From the NCBI GenBank assembly GCA_944989445.1, contig CALYLW010000057.1, positions 1 through 64,000 on the forward strand: a stretch of 64,000 nt of DNA. The letters are read 5' to 3'. Below the pieces are notes generated by a model. The model was not told where the DNA came from. It worked only from the letters and a program-made list of their open reading frames with translations, and did not search any database. This DNA comes from Ampullaceana balthica. Lineage: Eukaryota > Mollusca > Gastropoda > Lymnaeidae. Position 1 is the first letter of the stretch; the number at the start of each line of letters is the position of its first letter. Shown here piece after piece: positions 19,101 through 29,493 of the stretch. Position numbers and translations under genes: made by a program.

Positions 19101-21731
19101 ATTTATACGTTCATACCACCAGTCCAGTCCTTATATTTCTATGTTCATACCACCAGTCCAGTCCTTATATTTATATGTTCATACCACCAGTCCAGTCCTC
19201 ATATTTCTATGTTCATACCACCAGTCCAGTCCTTATATTTATACTTTCATACCACCAGTCCAGTCCTCATATTTCTATGTGCATACCGCCAGTCCAGTCC
19301 TTATATTTATATGTTCATACCACCAGTCCAGTCCTCATATTTCTATGTGCATACCACCAGTCCAGTCCTTATATTTATATGTTCATACCACCAGTCCAGT
19401 CCTCATATTTCTATGTGCATACCACCAGTCCAGTCCTTATATTTATATGTTCATACCACCAGTCCAGTCCTCATATTTCTATGTGCATACCACCAGTCCA
19501 GTCCTTATATTTATATGTTCATACCACCAGTCCAGTCCTCATATTTCTATGTGCATACCACCAGTCCAGTCCTTATATTTCTATGTGCATACCACCAGTC
19601 CAGTCCTTATACTTATATGTTCATACCACCATTCCAGTCCTCATATTTATATGTTCATACCGCCACCAGGCATAACTGTCCTCTTGGCCCTGACTGTCTT
19701 CATGAGCATCATCGGGAGCATGTTACCGAGGTCATCCAATAAAATCCCCAAGGTCACTATCTACCTGTTCATTCTACTCATCCTTTCTATGCTGACAGTC
19801 ATCGTCAGTATCATCATCGTCTATCTACATCACTTGGAAGAGGTCAGTACTTGATGACGTCATTCAATACTTTCTCAATGTTGTGTCCTGCTGATGGGTC
19901 TATAGTGGGGAGAAGGAGCAAGTTGCCATTGTTTGGGAAAACTTCTCACATGGGCTAAGAAACAATTTCTCCACGTAACGAAGTCCCCGGTCGGGGTGGG
20001 CGGGGTAAGATTCATGGGCGGGCGAAACATGTCCGTGGCTCACAAAAAATTTGGGCCCCCTCAAATATTACTATATAAAGTAGGGGTGTTAACGATTAAT
20101 TTAAATTTAATCGTTAACTTTTGAAAAATTAACGATTAATTAATCGTTAATTTCGATTAAAGTAAAAACTTGAAATATATGGTGTCATAAGTATCATTTA
20201 TAAACGTACTGGTCGAAAATCGAAATAACACTGGAATTTCTTCTTTATATGAAATATTTTAACCAACAACGCAAACAGACAAGTGTATTGACCTTATTCG
20301 GTTCAAGAGATGAGCTGTCTTATGGACAATATAACCAGCCGAGCTGAACAATCGTTCACATAGCTTTAGAGTGTCTCAGCTGAAGTTTCTGATACTGTAG
20401 TGGATGTTTGGTTTCCAGACGATATGTAAGCGAAGTGTTAGAGCCATGAGAGCAATGTTCCATTTAGGCAGCGTGGCTGCGCAGCTATTTCACCGAAGCC
20501 CGCAGAAGTTTAGAATCACCGCGCAGCAAATTTTGTAAAATATTGCGCAAAAATGACGTCGTGCAACTTTGCACACCATTTTTTTAAAGTTTGCACACTG
20601 ACCAACGAAGCGTAGACTTAGAGGGAACATTGAATGGTGGGCAAACGATTTCTCTCAATGGGAACAATAACCTTTATCAAAATTTTGAGCATTCACGTCA
20701 GTCAATAGTTTAAAACCAAAATGTTCGTGTAACCGTTCCGGAAATTAGTTTATATTTATCGGCTGAAATATTTTATTTTTTGAGTTCCAGTACATTAATA
20801 AGTTGTGGGTCGATTAATCGTTAAAAAAATGTAATCGTTAAATTTTTTAACGATTATTAGAGATTAATCGATAATTTCCGCAGTCCTAATATAAAGTCTT
20901 GTGACCCCCACCCCCCCCACCCCCGTGCCTAAAAAAACCGTATTTGCTATTTGAAAATGATCATGTCTCAAATCACATTATTGTCATTTAAGTTTATATT
21001 TAATGGTGATGCTGCACTGCAATATCGTAACACGCATGACGCCATTTAAAGGGTCATTAAATAAACTGTAAGCAATCAAATATTGAAGTGGAATTTTTAT
21101 TTATTAAAGTTGCAAGGTTTTGATGTGACGTCACAGTTCTTAAACACCCCCTGCCCCTCGTCACAAATGTGTGACACCTTCCCTTCTTTTTTTAGGTGCG
21201 TGACGTCATTGGTGGATGGCCCTCTGGGCTAAATTACTTAATGGTATAAAATAAAAAAATTTTATTGAATTTTTTTTTGCAATATGTAAGGTATGGGAAT
21301 GGGCCTAAACCCCTTAGCACGCGCCTATTTATTGATAGACTTTGTATAACTTGTGCTTTCAGAAAGAAGTGAAACACCAAAAAGTAAAAGAGAACTACAG
21401 GAGCGCTGTCTCCAAGGTCAACAACTTGCGGCGTGCCATCTCCGTGCTTCAGGCGCCTAGGGATAAACAAGACCTCCCCAAAGGTCAAAGGTTGAGTTTC
21501 GCATCAGTGGCGGCCCTTGCCGAGCAGTCCGAGGCGCCTCCTCTGTCCAATGGCATGGGAAACAATGACGAGCGTGAACACGAGGAGGGGGCGGATGGCG
21601 TAACAACATTCAAACCGAAAGTTAACAAGTACAAAATAATCGGGAAGTACATTGACATACTGTCCCTGCTTGTGTTCCTGGCTGTTTGGTCGGCCGTGAC
21701 CCTGGGCTTCATGGTGGACATCTCGACATAA
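14285..21731 (+). CDS. Cys-loop (nicotinic-like) ligand-gated ion channel subunit, 7 exons
   Basis: Seven exons with GT-AG borders and compatible phases join to 453 codons, a normal length for a nicotinic-type subunit. They encode a signal peptide (1-25), an extracellular domain, and a Cys-loop C158-C172 with exactly 13 residues between (CELDMTKYPFDVQKC). M1 is at about 240-262, an SGEK motif at 267-270 (Glu at the cation-filter position, expected for cation selectivity), M2 at about 271-291, M3 at about 300-325 and M4 at about 428-449. The WKDE and YGG blocks match nicotinic loop D and the region after it. There is no vicinal Cys pair in loop C, and the loop A Tyr and loop B Trp are absent, so it is a non-alpha, possibly non-cholinergic subunit. 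Codons look normal and there are no breaks. The ATG at 14285 was chosen because it starts the signal peptide. Confidence 0.9.
14534..15960 (+). repeat. 44-bp minisatellite built from the exon 1/intron 1 junction
   Basis: The unit consists of exon sequence (TTTATGTTCTTTGTGTGGAA, GGATGAG) followed by the donor GTAAGG and TGGATAATGGG. About 26 good copies lie at 14534-15690, and decayed copies continue to about 15960. Most copies keep GAGGTAAG, a strong 5' splice site; some have GAAGTAAG or GATGTAAG. Distal copies (15240-15640) instead carry GGCCAACGGATTTAT, which includes more of the exon (CAACGGATTTAT). That shows the array derives from the exon and not the reverse. Confidence 0.95.
15998..16458. 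mobile_element. Tigger/pogo- or mariner-like MITE in intron 1
   Basis: Ends are CAGTGGCACCTCGAGATACG and, on the other strand, CAGTGGCAACTCTAGATACG, with TA on each side (15996-15997, 16459-16460). The interior has an (AAAT)n run and, at about 16260-16345, a fragment of the GTTCCCTCTAAG MITE family. No coding capacity. Confidence 0.85.
16524..16654 (+). CDS. Receptor exon 2
   Basis: 131 bp after TTTGTATTCCAG. It encodes RVVWEPSGYGGQEVIHPLPE and NIWRPRVVLMNTLGARDL and ends in split codon GC| at donor GTAAGA. IWRPRVVLMN aligns with nicotinic loop A (W-x-P-D-x-x-L-Y/x-N), with Asp replaced by Arg and the Tyr by Met. Confidence 0.9.
16725..17322. repeat. 33-bp minisatellite in intron 2
   Basis: About 18 copies of a unit close to CCTTTAGTCACGTGACACTT plus TTAACCATCTCAT. 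Many copies contain the palindrome TCACGTGA (E-box CACGTG); others read TCACATGA or TCAGGTGA. Because 33 is a multiple of three, a 161-codon frame runs through it, but this is intronic repeat and not a gene. Confidence 0.93.
17616..17733 (+). CDS. Receptor exon 3 (Cys-loop)
   Basis: 118 bp between acceptor TAATTTCAG and donor ACG|GTAATT. It encodes PVFVYYNGRVQWVPGSLFPT and SCELDMTKYPFDVQKCFIT, the diagnostic 15-residue Cys-loop. Intron 3 (17734-18124) is T-rich with no array. Confidence 0.94.
18125..18289 (+). CDS. Receptor exon 4 (loops B, C and F region)
   Basis: 165 bp, phase 0 on both sides; acceptor TTTAAAG, donor AAG|GTACTA. It encodes MTLTVTEMQFNTDYF ... HGEWEIVDKY ... TVQFSCIK. GEWEI is conserved in nicotinic subunits. 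The usual loop B Trp and the loop C Cys pair are missing. Confidence 0.85.
18657..18786 (+). CDS. Receptor exon 5 (M1)
   Basis: 130 bp; acceptor CACTTCCAG, donor G|GTAAGT. It encodes IHLTLKRRPFFMLVNIVLPV, then the rest of M1 and the PANSGEKIGY linker into M2. Intron 4 (18290-18656) contains nothing notable. Confidence 0.93.
18958..19669. repeat. 34-bp minisatellite running into the exon 6 acceptor
   Basis: The unit is about CCTTATATTTCTATGTGCAT plus ACCACCAGTCCAGT. Two variants (TTTATATGTTCAT and TTTCTATGTGCAT) alternate through the middle of the array, giving a 68-bp higher-order period. About 21 copies. The last one (TTTATATGTTCATACCGCCA) directly forms the 3' splice site CCACCAG|GC of exon 6. 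All three forward frames are open through the array. Confidence 0.94.
19670..19842 (+). CDS. Receptor exon 6 (M2 and M3)
   Basis: 173 bp completing the split Gly codon. It encodes M2 (GITVLLALTVFMSIIGSMLP) and M3 (TIYLFILLILSMLTVIVSII), ending HLEE at donor GAG|GTCAGT. Confidence 0.93.
20081..20888 (-). mobile_element. hAT relic in receptor intron 6 (copy 1)
   Basis: Termini are TAGGGGTGTTAACGATTAA and, on the other strand, TAGGACTGCGGAAATTATCG. The 8-bp TSD ATATAAAG occurs at 20073-20080 and 20889-20896. On the - strand about 20280-20420 is homologous to the hAT transposase C-terminus seen in the copy at 35087, but broken by stops. It contains a nested GTTCCCTCTAAG-family MITE (about 20458-20630). 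Confidence 0.85.
20458..20632. mobile_element. GTTCCCTCTAAG-family MITE nested in hAT copy 1
   Basis: Ends CAATGTTCCATTTAGG and, on the other strand, CAATGTTCCCTCTAAG. Core words such as GCGCAGCAAATTTTGTAAAA and GTGCAACTTTGCACAC are shared with copies at 30190 and 60386. Confidence 0.75.
20897..21223. mobile_element. MITE fragment with GGGCCRTCCA...TGACGTCA end
   Basis: The right end GTGCGTGACGTCATTGGTGG plus ATGGCCC is an inverted version of the start of the element at 56864. The interior shares the AATATCGTAACACGC, GACGTCAC and CACAAATGT blocks. The left end is obscured by the hAT insertion. Confidence 0.6.
21363..21731 (+). CDS. Receptor exon 7 (cytoplasmic loop, M4, stop)
   Basis: After acceptor TGTGCTTTCAG, 122 codons encode the polar M3-M4 loop (KEVKHQKVKENYRSAVSKV ... 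EREHEEGADG) and M4 (IDILSLLVFLAVWSAVTLGF), ending MVDIST and stop. The loop is short for the family. Confidence 0.93.
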   Translation, partial: KEVKHQKVKENYRSAVSKVNNLRRAISVLQAPRDKQDLPKGQRLSFASVAALAEQSEAPPLSNGMGNNDEREHEEGADGVTTFKPKVNKYKIIGKYIDILSLLVFLAVWSAVTLGFMVDIST

Positions 21732-21758
21732 AGTCTGCAATCATATCACCAGCTTTAC

Positions 21759-21764
21759 ATTAAA
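21759..21764 (+). promoter_or_regulatory. Candidate poly(A) signal of the receptor gene
   Basis: ATTAAA lies 27 bases past the stop codon, the first such variant signal. Confidence 0.35.
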
Positions 21765-21897
21765 AGAAAAGTTTGTTTAAAGAAAATTCCGGGAAGCAAG
21801 AAGGACATCTTAACATAGCCTCTAAAAACGGTGTAGGCCTTAAATGTTCTTATTTTTTAAACTAAGTAGTAACAATATTTTGTTATAACATCGATCC

Positions 21898-22084
21898 AGA
21901 GGCGTCACTAGGGTGTGCGGACATCACCGGACGACACCATAACAATGGATGACACCAAATGTAAAATTCTGTATGTTCCCATTATTTGGCACTGACAGGC
22001 TCGGAGGAGGACTATTGGGTAAGTCGTGAGGGGGTGAAACTACCAGCTACCGCACTGCGTGACACCAACCCTAGCGACGCCTAT
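21898..22084. mobile_element. Short TIR element (187 bp)
   Basis: Ends AGAGGCGTCACTAGGGT and, on the other strand, CATAGGCGTCGCTAGGGT. Same termini as the 7730-10184 composite. The interior repeats GACACCA words. Flanks share only TCGATC, so the TSD is uncertain. Confidence 0.6.
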
Positions 22085-22116
22085 GCTCGATCGATTATGT
22101 CATGACTAGAAAAGAA

Positions 22117-22193
22117 AACTCATTAAAATGCAAGACTTGATATAAACCATGGATAATCGTAGGGCGCAATAATCTTCTGTATAGAAGGAGCGT
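22117..22193 (+). mobile_element. LINE 3' tail (severely truncated copy)
   Basis: Matches 8811-8882, the end of the LINE ORF and 3' UTR, including CGCAATAATCTTCTGTATAG and AAGGAGCGTCTGT. It is followed by an AT-rich tail. A 5'-truncated insertion of the same LINE family. Confidence 0.75.
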
Positions 22194-22199
22194 CTGTCA

Positions 22200-23170
22200 C
22201 ATATAAGAAAACTCAAACTCTTCTATTTACACGATATTACGTCACACAAGGAATCAGTCTTAAAGTGGGCCTACTCTAGTTAAACAATTCAACACTAGTA
22301 TAGAAGGCAAGATATTTATTATACAAAATGCCACAACGTAGTGTGTCTGGTTATATTTGCTTTGCTTTAGCTGTTGATATCGGCTGTTGCTTGGTCATGC
22401 GATAAAAATATTTGTTGCACGTCAGTATTGTCCATATGTGCTTATGAATATTTAAATTAAAATCTCAGCAATCACAATAGCAATATGTGTATTGTTCATT
22501 TAGATGTATTTAAAAAAAAACAATAATAACTGAATAACACAATAACTATAACACTGCAAGTTGTATGATTTTAGAGTAACAATTTGTTCAATGTACGCCA
22601 CTATGGGAGGTACAACACTAATTTAGTAGAATGGGATAAAGGGTAAAAAGTTACGATAAAATCATGCATGCGACTCGAAAAAAAAGAAAGAAAAAACTCA
22701 TATTTTTTCAAATTGAGGTATTGCCATATCATAATGTTTAATTCATGAAGCAGCAGAGCCTTACCCTTTTATGTCGGTAAAAAAATCTGTTACGGTATAC
22801 TACAGAACTCTCGAGATATTTACAATACATAACATCCAGAATTTCGATCGGTGTAATATCACGTGACAGCTCTGTCCGACAGGTCGCTGTGACCGACTTC
22901 CTGGAAATATTCCTTTATGCTAAATGTTATGTCAATATAATTGTTATATTTTCTATTATTTCATAGGTGTCCAAAAAAAAGGGGGGGGGGTCAAATTATA
23001 GCGATTTTAGAGAATTTTAAACTTTCTTATTCCTTTATTAGAAATTTGGATACGTAATGAACAAGTTATGGAATGAAGATGTTTATTTTATACTTCGTAC
23101 GTTACAAGAAATAAAATATTTAAAAAATCTTTTTTTTTAAAACGACACGCTTTTATTTTAATTACATATA
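22200..23170. other. Non-coding stretch
   Basis: AT-rich, with a G10 run at 22981-22990. No recognised gene or element. Confidence 0.4.
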
Positions 23171-23491
23171 GAAAGTGCACTAAAAAGAAGAAAATAAAAT
23201 TTATTTTTCAATCCGTTAACCTATCGACTGCGTGGGGCGCCCATCACAACTCATTTCTTTTTGGAAATACTCTTTTGCATATAGATAATTTTTTCAAATT
23301 AATATGATAGTAGCATGTATATGATCAAAGTTGTGAAACTTTTAATGTTTATTAATATTCATATAAATTTGTATTTATGTTTCGCAGTCTTGTACATGAT
23401 AGCGAGTTGTGATGAGGGTCCCACGCTTTTATGTGCAGTCGATAGGTTCACGGAATGAAAAATTTTATTTTCTTCTTTTTAGTGCACTTTC
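23171..23491. repeat. Fold-back element with arms of about 85 bp
   Basis: The left arm starts GAAAGTGCACTAAAAAGAAG. The right arm, read on the other strand, starts with the same bases and continues to match through AACCTATCGACTGC and ATCACAACTC with small gaps. The spacer is about 150 bp. No TSD was found. Confidence 0.75.
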
Positions 23492-23529
23492 TCGTGGTCG
23501 GACCCTGCGAGACAAGTATGTTCAACAGA

Positions 23530-23960
23530 TACTAATTTTAGAAAGCAGCGCACCAAATTACTGCACAAATGCATCAAAAGGTGTGCAAATTAAATGTGCG
23601 CTGTAAAAAAAAATTATATGACGTCATTGCTTTCGCTGATAGTTTAATTTTGTAAAAAGGGAACAATGTAAAAAGTTATACAAATACTTTGTGTACATTT
23701 CAGAAAGTTTAATATTTCGTATTGATCAAACAAGGACAAGTTAGTTGGGATTTTCAAAATAAATAGATTTCAGCTGAACACTTCCGTCATTTTTTACGGG
23801 TGATACGCCGCGGGTCTCTCCAGAGTTCCTTCTTTTCATTCACTCACAGTCGTTTGCCCAAACCCACCCCATTTTGACAACTGTGTCTTTCAGGAAGTCT
23901 TCACCCGTCACTAAATCATTAGCGGCGTATGCTACGCCGCGGGTCAGCTAGTAATCAATA
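23530..23960. repeat. Dispersed repeat shared with 46350-46550
   Basis: Both places contain CAGCGCACCAAATTACTGCA and a block near ACTTCC(G/C)TCATTTTT(T/G)ACGGGTGATA. In this copy CGCCGCGGGTC occurs twice, about 120 bp apart. Probably a transposon end; type unknown. Confidence 0.5.
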
Positions 23961-25079
23961 CTGTTAGTTATGTCTCATATATAAGGGATTTATAGTCAAA
24001 AACTTTGTTTTTACGGGTTTGTTTTATTAAAAATATTTTTTACCTCTATTTATTTTACCAAACACCTCACAAGCGCCCGCCCAACGTTTTAAAAACATTG
24101 TGATGTGGTCACGGGTGAACTCACGGATGTCAACAAAAGCAGACGGTACAGATGCTTATATATAGACTATAGATAAACTAAAAAGTTCAATAATTTAATA
24201 ACGGTATAATCGTTCGATCTGAAATTTTGATACAATGCATTGTCATCCAAGATCTATCTGTGATAAAATTTTCAGATCTCTAGGACCATCAGAAGTGGTT
24301 CAATTTTACGTTGGCAGATTTGAAAAAATCTTGGACAAACAAACCAACAAACAGGAACGAAAGCGAGTTAATACAAACGTGGTAAAAAGCGTGTAATAAA
24401 ATGGCTTGATACATAGGCTAACTAGAGCCGAAATGTTGAGTAAAACATTGTGAGGAAAAAATATTTTTTAAACTTTAAGGACATCGATACCACATACATT
24501 TCCTTTTCCGAGTTGGCCAAATTAAACAATTTTTCAAAATCGATTTTTGTCATCGGACGCCTTCGAATTCCGTGCACCAAACAGCACATAATAAAAATAT
24601 GTAAAAAATACTTTTTAAAAACTAGTCTTATATTAGAAATGCAGTAAAAAGTACAAAATAAAATTAAAATTTGAAATTTACAATCAGAAGAGACCTTTAG
24701 TTCCAAATTTATGAAAATGTAAAAGTTTAAAATGAGACAGGAACGTTAAATCGTAGGTGAAATCGATTATCTCGTTTTTCGCCATGACTACAAGACTAGG
24801 GTGCTCAGTTTAAACTTAGTCTATCAATATCTATGTTAGCAAGCTAACTATAATGACAAATAAACTAAAACATTTCAATCAGAATCACTTGGAGATGGAG
24901 ACGAAGCGAGCTCAATAACAATTGTTTATTCTTTCTATACAGAGGATAACATTTTTACATACGTTTAAATAAATCGATCACTGGAACGGTAGGTGTTCAG
25001 ATATTCATAAAAAATATTGAACAAGTTTATTTCTTTAACCAGTTTTGATGGCACTTCGAAAACGTGTTGTTACATAGTT
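23961..25079. other. AT-rich non-coding stretch
   Basis: No gene recognised. A segment near 24180-24390 has the look of an old retroelement end (ACAAACAAACCAACAAACAG), but this could not be assigned. Confidence 0.35.
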
Positions 25080-25490
25080 TCTTCAAAGGCGCTCCCAGTC
25101 TAATGAGATCTGCTTGTGCTACTACAAATGTCCTCACAGTCTAATGAGATCTGCTTGTGCTACTACAAATGTCCTCCCAGTCTAATGACATCTGCTTGTG
25201 TTAATCAACGATTTGTTCAATCCTAGAATTCAAAGAAATGCCAACCAGGAGAACTTAGTGCAACAGAAAAATCCAGAAATCATATGATTACAATGATTTT
25301 TCATCAAATGATTTTTTCATAGGTTAAAAAAATACTACCAATATATAGTTTTAATATAAATATAGATGAAAATGTATGTATATTTCCCCACACATTTCTC
25401 CAAAACACCTTGTTGAATGCTGGAAAGCAAAGAAATGCCAACCAGCAGAACTCAACGCCACAGAAAAATCTAGAAAGTATATGGCTGCAC
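25080..25490. repeat. 52-bp triplet repeat and a separate pair of direct repeats
   Basis: Three copies of CAGTCTAATGAGATCTGCTT plus GTGCTACTACAAATGTCCTC lie at about 25096-25200. Then AAAGAAATGCCAACCAG with CAGAAAAATC occurs at about 25231 and 25430. Confidence 0.75.
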
Positions 25491-25509
25491 ATATCATAAC
25501 AATAAAATC

Positions 25510-27260
25510 ATCAATTTATTCGACCCTGGCTTTAAAATTATAACTGTATTTGATTCCAGAATAAAAACAATAAATGTTTTTACTCATAACATTAAAAACA
25601 TGAATATAGTTGATCCCGACATAAAAACATAAATCCTTATGATCCTAAAAATAAAAACATAAATGTATTTGATACTCAGCATTAAAAACATAAACATTAA
25701 TGTATTTGATCTCAGCATTAAAAATTAAATTTATTTGATCACCACATTAAATTTATGTGATACCAGCATTAAAAACATAAATGTATTTGATCCTAACATT
25801 AAAAAATTCTAAATGCATTTAATCCTAACATAAAAACCCATTGATTAATGTTATCCAATATTAAAAATTTACAAGCATTTGATCGCCAAAATTAACACTT
25901 ATTTGTATTTATCCCAAATTTAAAACAAATTGATCCCAAAATTCACAAAAAATATATAGTTGATCCCATTATTAAACAAATAAATAAATTTGATCTGAAC
26001 ATTAAAAACATATATTTATATGATGCATACTTTAAAAACCTAAATTAAGAAGTCTTAATTTATTTAATCTCAAAATGGAAAACATTAATGTGTTTGATCC
26101 CAGAATTAAACACTCAAAAGAAATCGATCTTAACTTAAGAAAATAAACATTCCAATGCACTAAAAAGGAAACGTTACATTTTCTCACGTCTACAACAATC
26201 CAAGCGTGTGCGCCAAGCATGGGAAATCCATGGTATGAATACTTAGAATGAAACACCACGTGGACTCATAATTATAAGAATTATGTGTCAATCTCTGTCA
26301 ACATACAACAATGCGTCAAGCATATACAGTGTGTCTCCGAAGCACAATGATTGAGAGTACACAAGAAATGTTACTGTACGACAAATCTTCAGGGAAATGA
26401 CACTCCCAATGAACGATCGTGAAGACATGCAGGATATTAATCTCGACAACCAATTTACTGGTTCTCACTCTCACGCTTTTATTTGTGTAGACATGAAAAT
26501 TTATTTGTTCCTTTTGATTGCTTTGGAATAAAAGTGTGTTTTTAAAAATACTTTTATTAAATACCCATTTTCTATTGTTTCAATTTTTAACAATTACAAT
26601 TTGTAATAAAAGCTCACTCTGTACAGAATGATACAATTGTTTTTAAAATGTATTATTTCCCTTTGAAAACCAATAGGTAAATAGTAATAAAAAAAATGCA
26701 AATAACTTTACAGCCGACAGAGCAGGTGGAAGAGTATTTTGGAATATTGTATTGTCCACGGAGAAACAGGAGTCTGCCAAATTACATTGCTCGATCGAGC
26801 AATGCTAAGCGCGTCAAAATAACGTTGCAAGAATTTGACGCTAACACACAGACAGACACAAAGAATAGCAAGTTAAATAAAAGTGTGTCAAAAACATAAA
26901 TCTCTTTGATCCAAGCTTAAAAAACATAAATGTTCGTATAGAAAAAATAAAAAAAACCATACATTTATTTATTCTCTGCATTAAAGGTGTGAAGTAACTT
27001 GATCCAAGCCATAAGATCATAAATGTATTTTATTGCAACATTAAAAAAATAATGTATTCAATTTCAGTGATGAAAAACATGAATGTCTTGATAGTAAAAT
27101 TTACAAAAACAGCTATTTTAATTTTATTCCCAGCATTAAAAACGTAAATGTATTTGGTTCCAGCATTAAAAACATTCATTTATTGGTCCCATCATTATAA
27201 TCATAAATATATTTTACTCCAGCTATAAAAACATAAATGGATTTGATCCCATTATTTAAC
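25510..27260. repeat. Degenerate minisatellite of about 30-bp units
   Basis: Many diverged copies of a unit near ATTAAAAACATAAATGTATT plus TGATCCCAGC. They fill about 25510-26130 and 26890-27260, with a less repetitive segment (26140-26880) between. Strong divergence between copies suggests an old array. Confidence 0.7.
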
Positions 27261-27534
27261 TGTCCTACATGTTCATTCTATATGATCTTCATTTAATTGT
27301 CATTGACCATACAAATTTATTGTAAAATACCCTGACCAAGATAATCCATGACAACTGAAATTTTAATTGAAGTGAGTTATGCGTATTATAAACTGTATAC
27401 AAAAGTTTTACCAAATTTAGCATATAACAACAACAAAATAGATTATAAAATTTGAATAATACTTATCAACTTTATCTTTAAAGTTTTGTATTTTAAATTC
27501 TACTAAAATAAATTTGTGTTTAAATAGTTATTAC

Positions 27535-27719
27535 AAATGTTCCCTCTAAGGTTCGTTGCTCCGTGTGCAAAGTAAAAAAAAACTCGTGTGCAAAGTTGCA
27601 CAGCATCAATTTTTATGCAATAATTTATAATTTTTGATAAGCGGTAATTTAAAACAGCTGCGAGGCATCAGTCAGATGTCTGGGAGGCCGTGCAGCCGCG
27701 CAGCTTAGAGGGAACAATG
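27535..27719. mobile_element. GTTCCCTCTAAG-family MITE
   Basis: Ends AAATGTTCCCTCTAAGG and, on the other strand, CATTGTTCCCTCTAAGC. Flanked by GTTATTAC (27527-27534) and GTTGTTAC (27720-27727), an 8-bp TSD with one change, as expected for an hAT-type MITE. Confidence 0.82.
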
Positions 27720-27727
27720 GTTGTTAC

Positions 27728-29360
27728 TATTAAAAAATATGTTAATGTTAATGTTACTTGCGAGATTTGTAAGTTTCTGTTTAGTAAATGTTAAATTTTT
27801 CATACAATTTATAACTGAGCATTAAATTTACTTGTTACTTGTTACATTATATTTTAAATAAATTTTGAATATGTTTGGAAAATAAAAATGTACATAATGC
27901 TTTTGTAACAGAAGAGGCTTATCCATACAAAAATATATGTATTATATGTTAATAATTATTAAACCATATTAAAAAAGAAAACTATTTTTATTTTACATAT
28001 ATATGATTAATATTTCAAATGAAACATTCACCCTTTGTAGAGATTTAAAATTATATGCTCATAAACATTGCATTACTGTATTTATACACAAAATTTTATT
28101 TATCATGTTAAAAAAGAAATCCTATCTCTTGTAAGAATAGAGTGCTAAAATTTTTTAATAATTAAAATAAATTTGTTTCTGGAAAAAAAATACAACTACG
28201 ACTTATAAATATTTGGTCATTTAAATTGCGTTTTATTCTTATTATTCCTGATCTCACTTAGTCATGTTTTTAATTTACTCACTTCCATTGTTTTCAAAGA
28301 GGTATTATAAACTTACATGATGTTAGGACCCTGTCAATTTATAATGTTAATCTTCAACCATGTATTAGAATTCCAAGTAAGATTATTAAATTATATTATT
28401 TACTTCACAATTTATTAATAAATTGTTTTAAATATATTTTATCTATTCTTTCAAAAAACCATCACTTTGACATAAAAACAACTTTCATTTCTGCTCCACT
28501 TTTAATGTCATAGCTTGATTCCTATTAGCTTTCTTTTGAGTAGGACTTTTAAGTAATTTTAAATTTCAATTTTGCTACTTCTGAAATAAAAAAGATTACT
28601 TTAACTTAAAACTTAAACTATAAATTTATTATTATTTCTTGTGACTAAATAAATTGATATTGATGAGACCTACTGCCTAAATAATATATTGACTTTTGGT
28701 TAAAACGCACGTACATAGCCAATCCAATACAAATACAATTAAACTGTCTTCTTTAAAACTTTACCTTTTTAGGTACTTGATTAAAAATTACTTACTTAAA
28801 CTTACCCTTTTAAATACTTTTATTCGAATCCAATCCTATTAATTTAAAACTTTCGGTGGAATCATTACTTATCATTCAACATGTAAATCTGCCTCAACTG
28901 TACGCTACATTTTGTTTGTATAATTTCATTACACATACACACACGCACAGACAAAACAGACAAAAATTTTGTCTTTAAAATCTCATGATTTCAATTGACA
29001 AACTAAAATCACTTTTTTATGCAGAGTTTTAATATGCTGATGCCACTTTGTTAAATTTTTTAGTTGTTTTTGTTGTTCTTCTTCTCTTGCTTATTTTCTT
29101 CTTATTATTATTATTACTATCTAGCCTTATTATTTATTACATTAATTAGTAAATTCAATGTGCTAGCTATCAACGTCAAAATAGTTTATAGTGTAAACAT
29201 TGTATGCCTAAATTTACAACAACATAGATGCATTTAACACCCTCGATAAAAGTTAAAGGTATAGTTTATTTTAATAATTTCAAAACGTACTGAAAAGTTA
29301 GTGTTGCATTGAATAATAATCATTTAGTTATTTGATTTGAACGTTAACCCATGGCAGCAA
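27728..29360. other. Very AT-rich stretch without recognised features
   Basis: Low-complexity A/T sequence with only short open frames. No exon, RNA gene or transposon was recognised. Confidence 0.5.
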
Positions 29361-29364
29361 TAAA

Positions 29365-29493
29365 TACTCAGTCACTCTTCTCTCTCACTATGACTTATTA
29401 TACCCAGCAATACTCAGTCACTCTTCTCTCTCACTATGACTTATTATACCCAGCAATACTCAGTCACTCTTCTCTCTCACTATGACTTATTAT
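29365..29493. repeat. 46-bp tandem repeat, three copies
   Basis: Unit of AATACTCAGTCACTCTTCTC followed by TCTCACTATGACTTATTATA and CCCAGC. Confidence 0.85.

Noticed and set aside
18938..19742. Three long overlapping open frames, about 245-290 codons
   Set aside because: They are the three frames of a 34-bp tandem repeat in a receptor intron that happens to lack stops.
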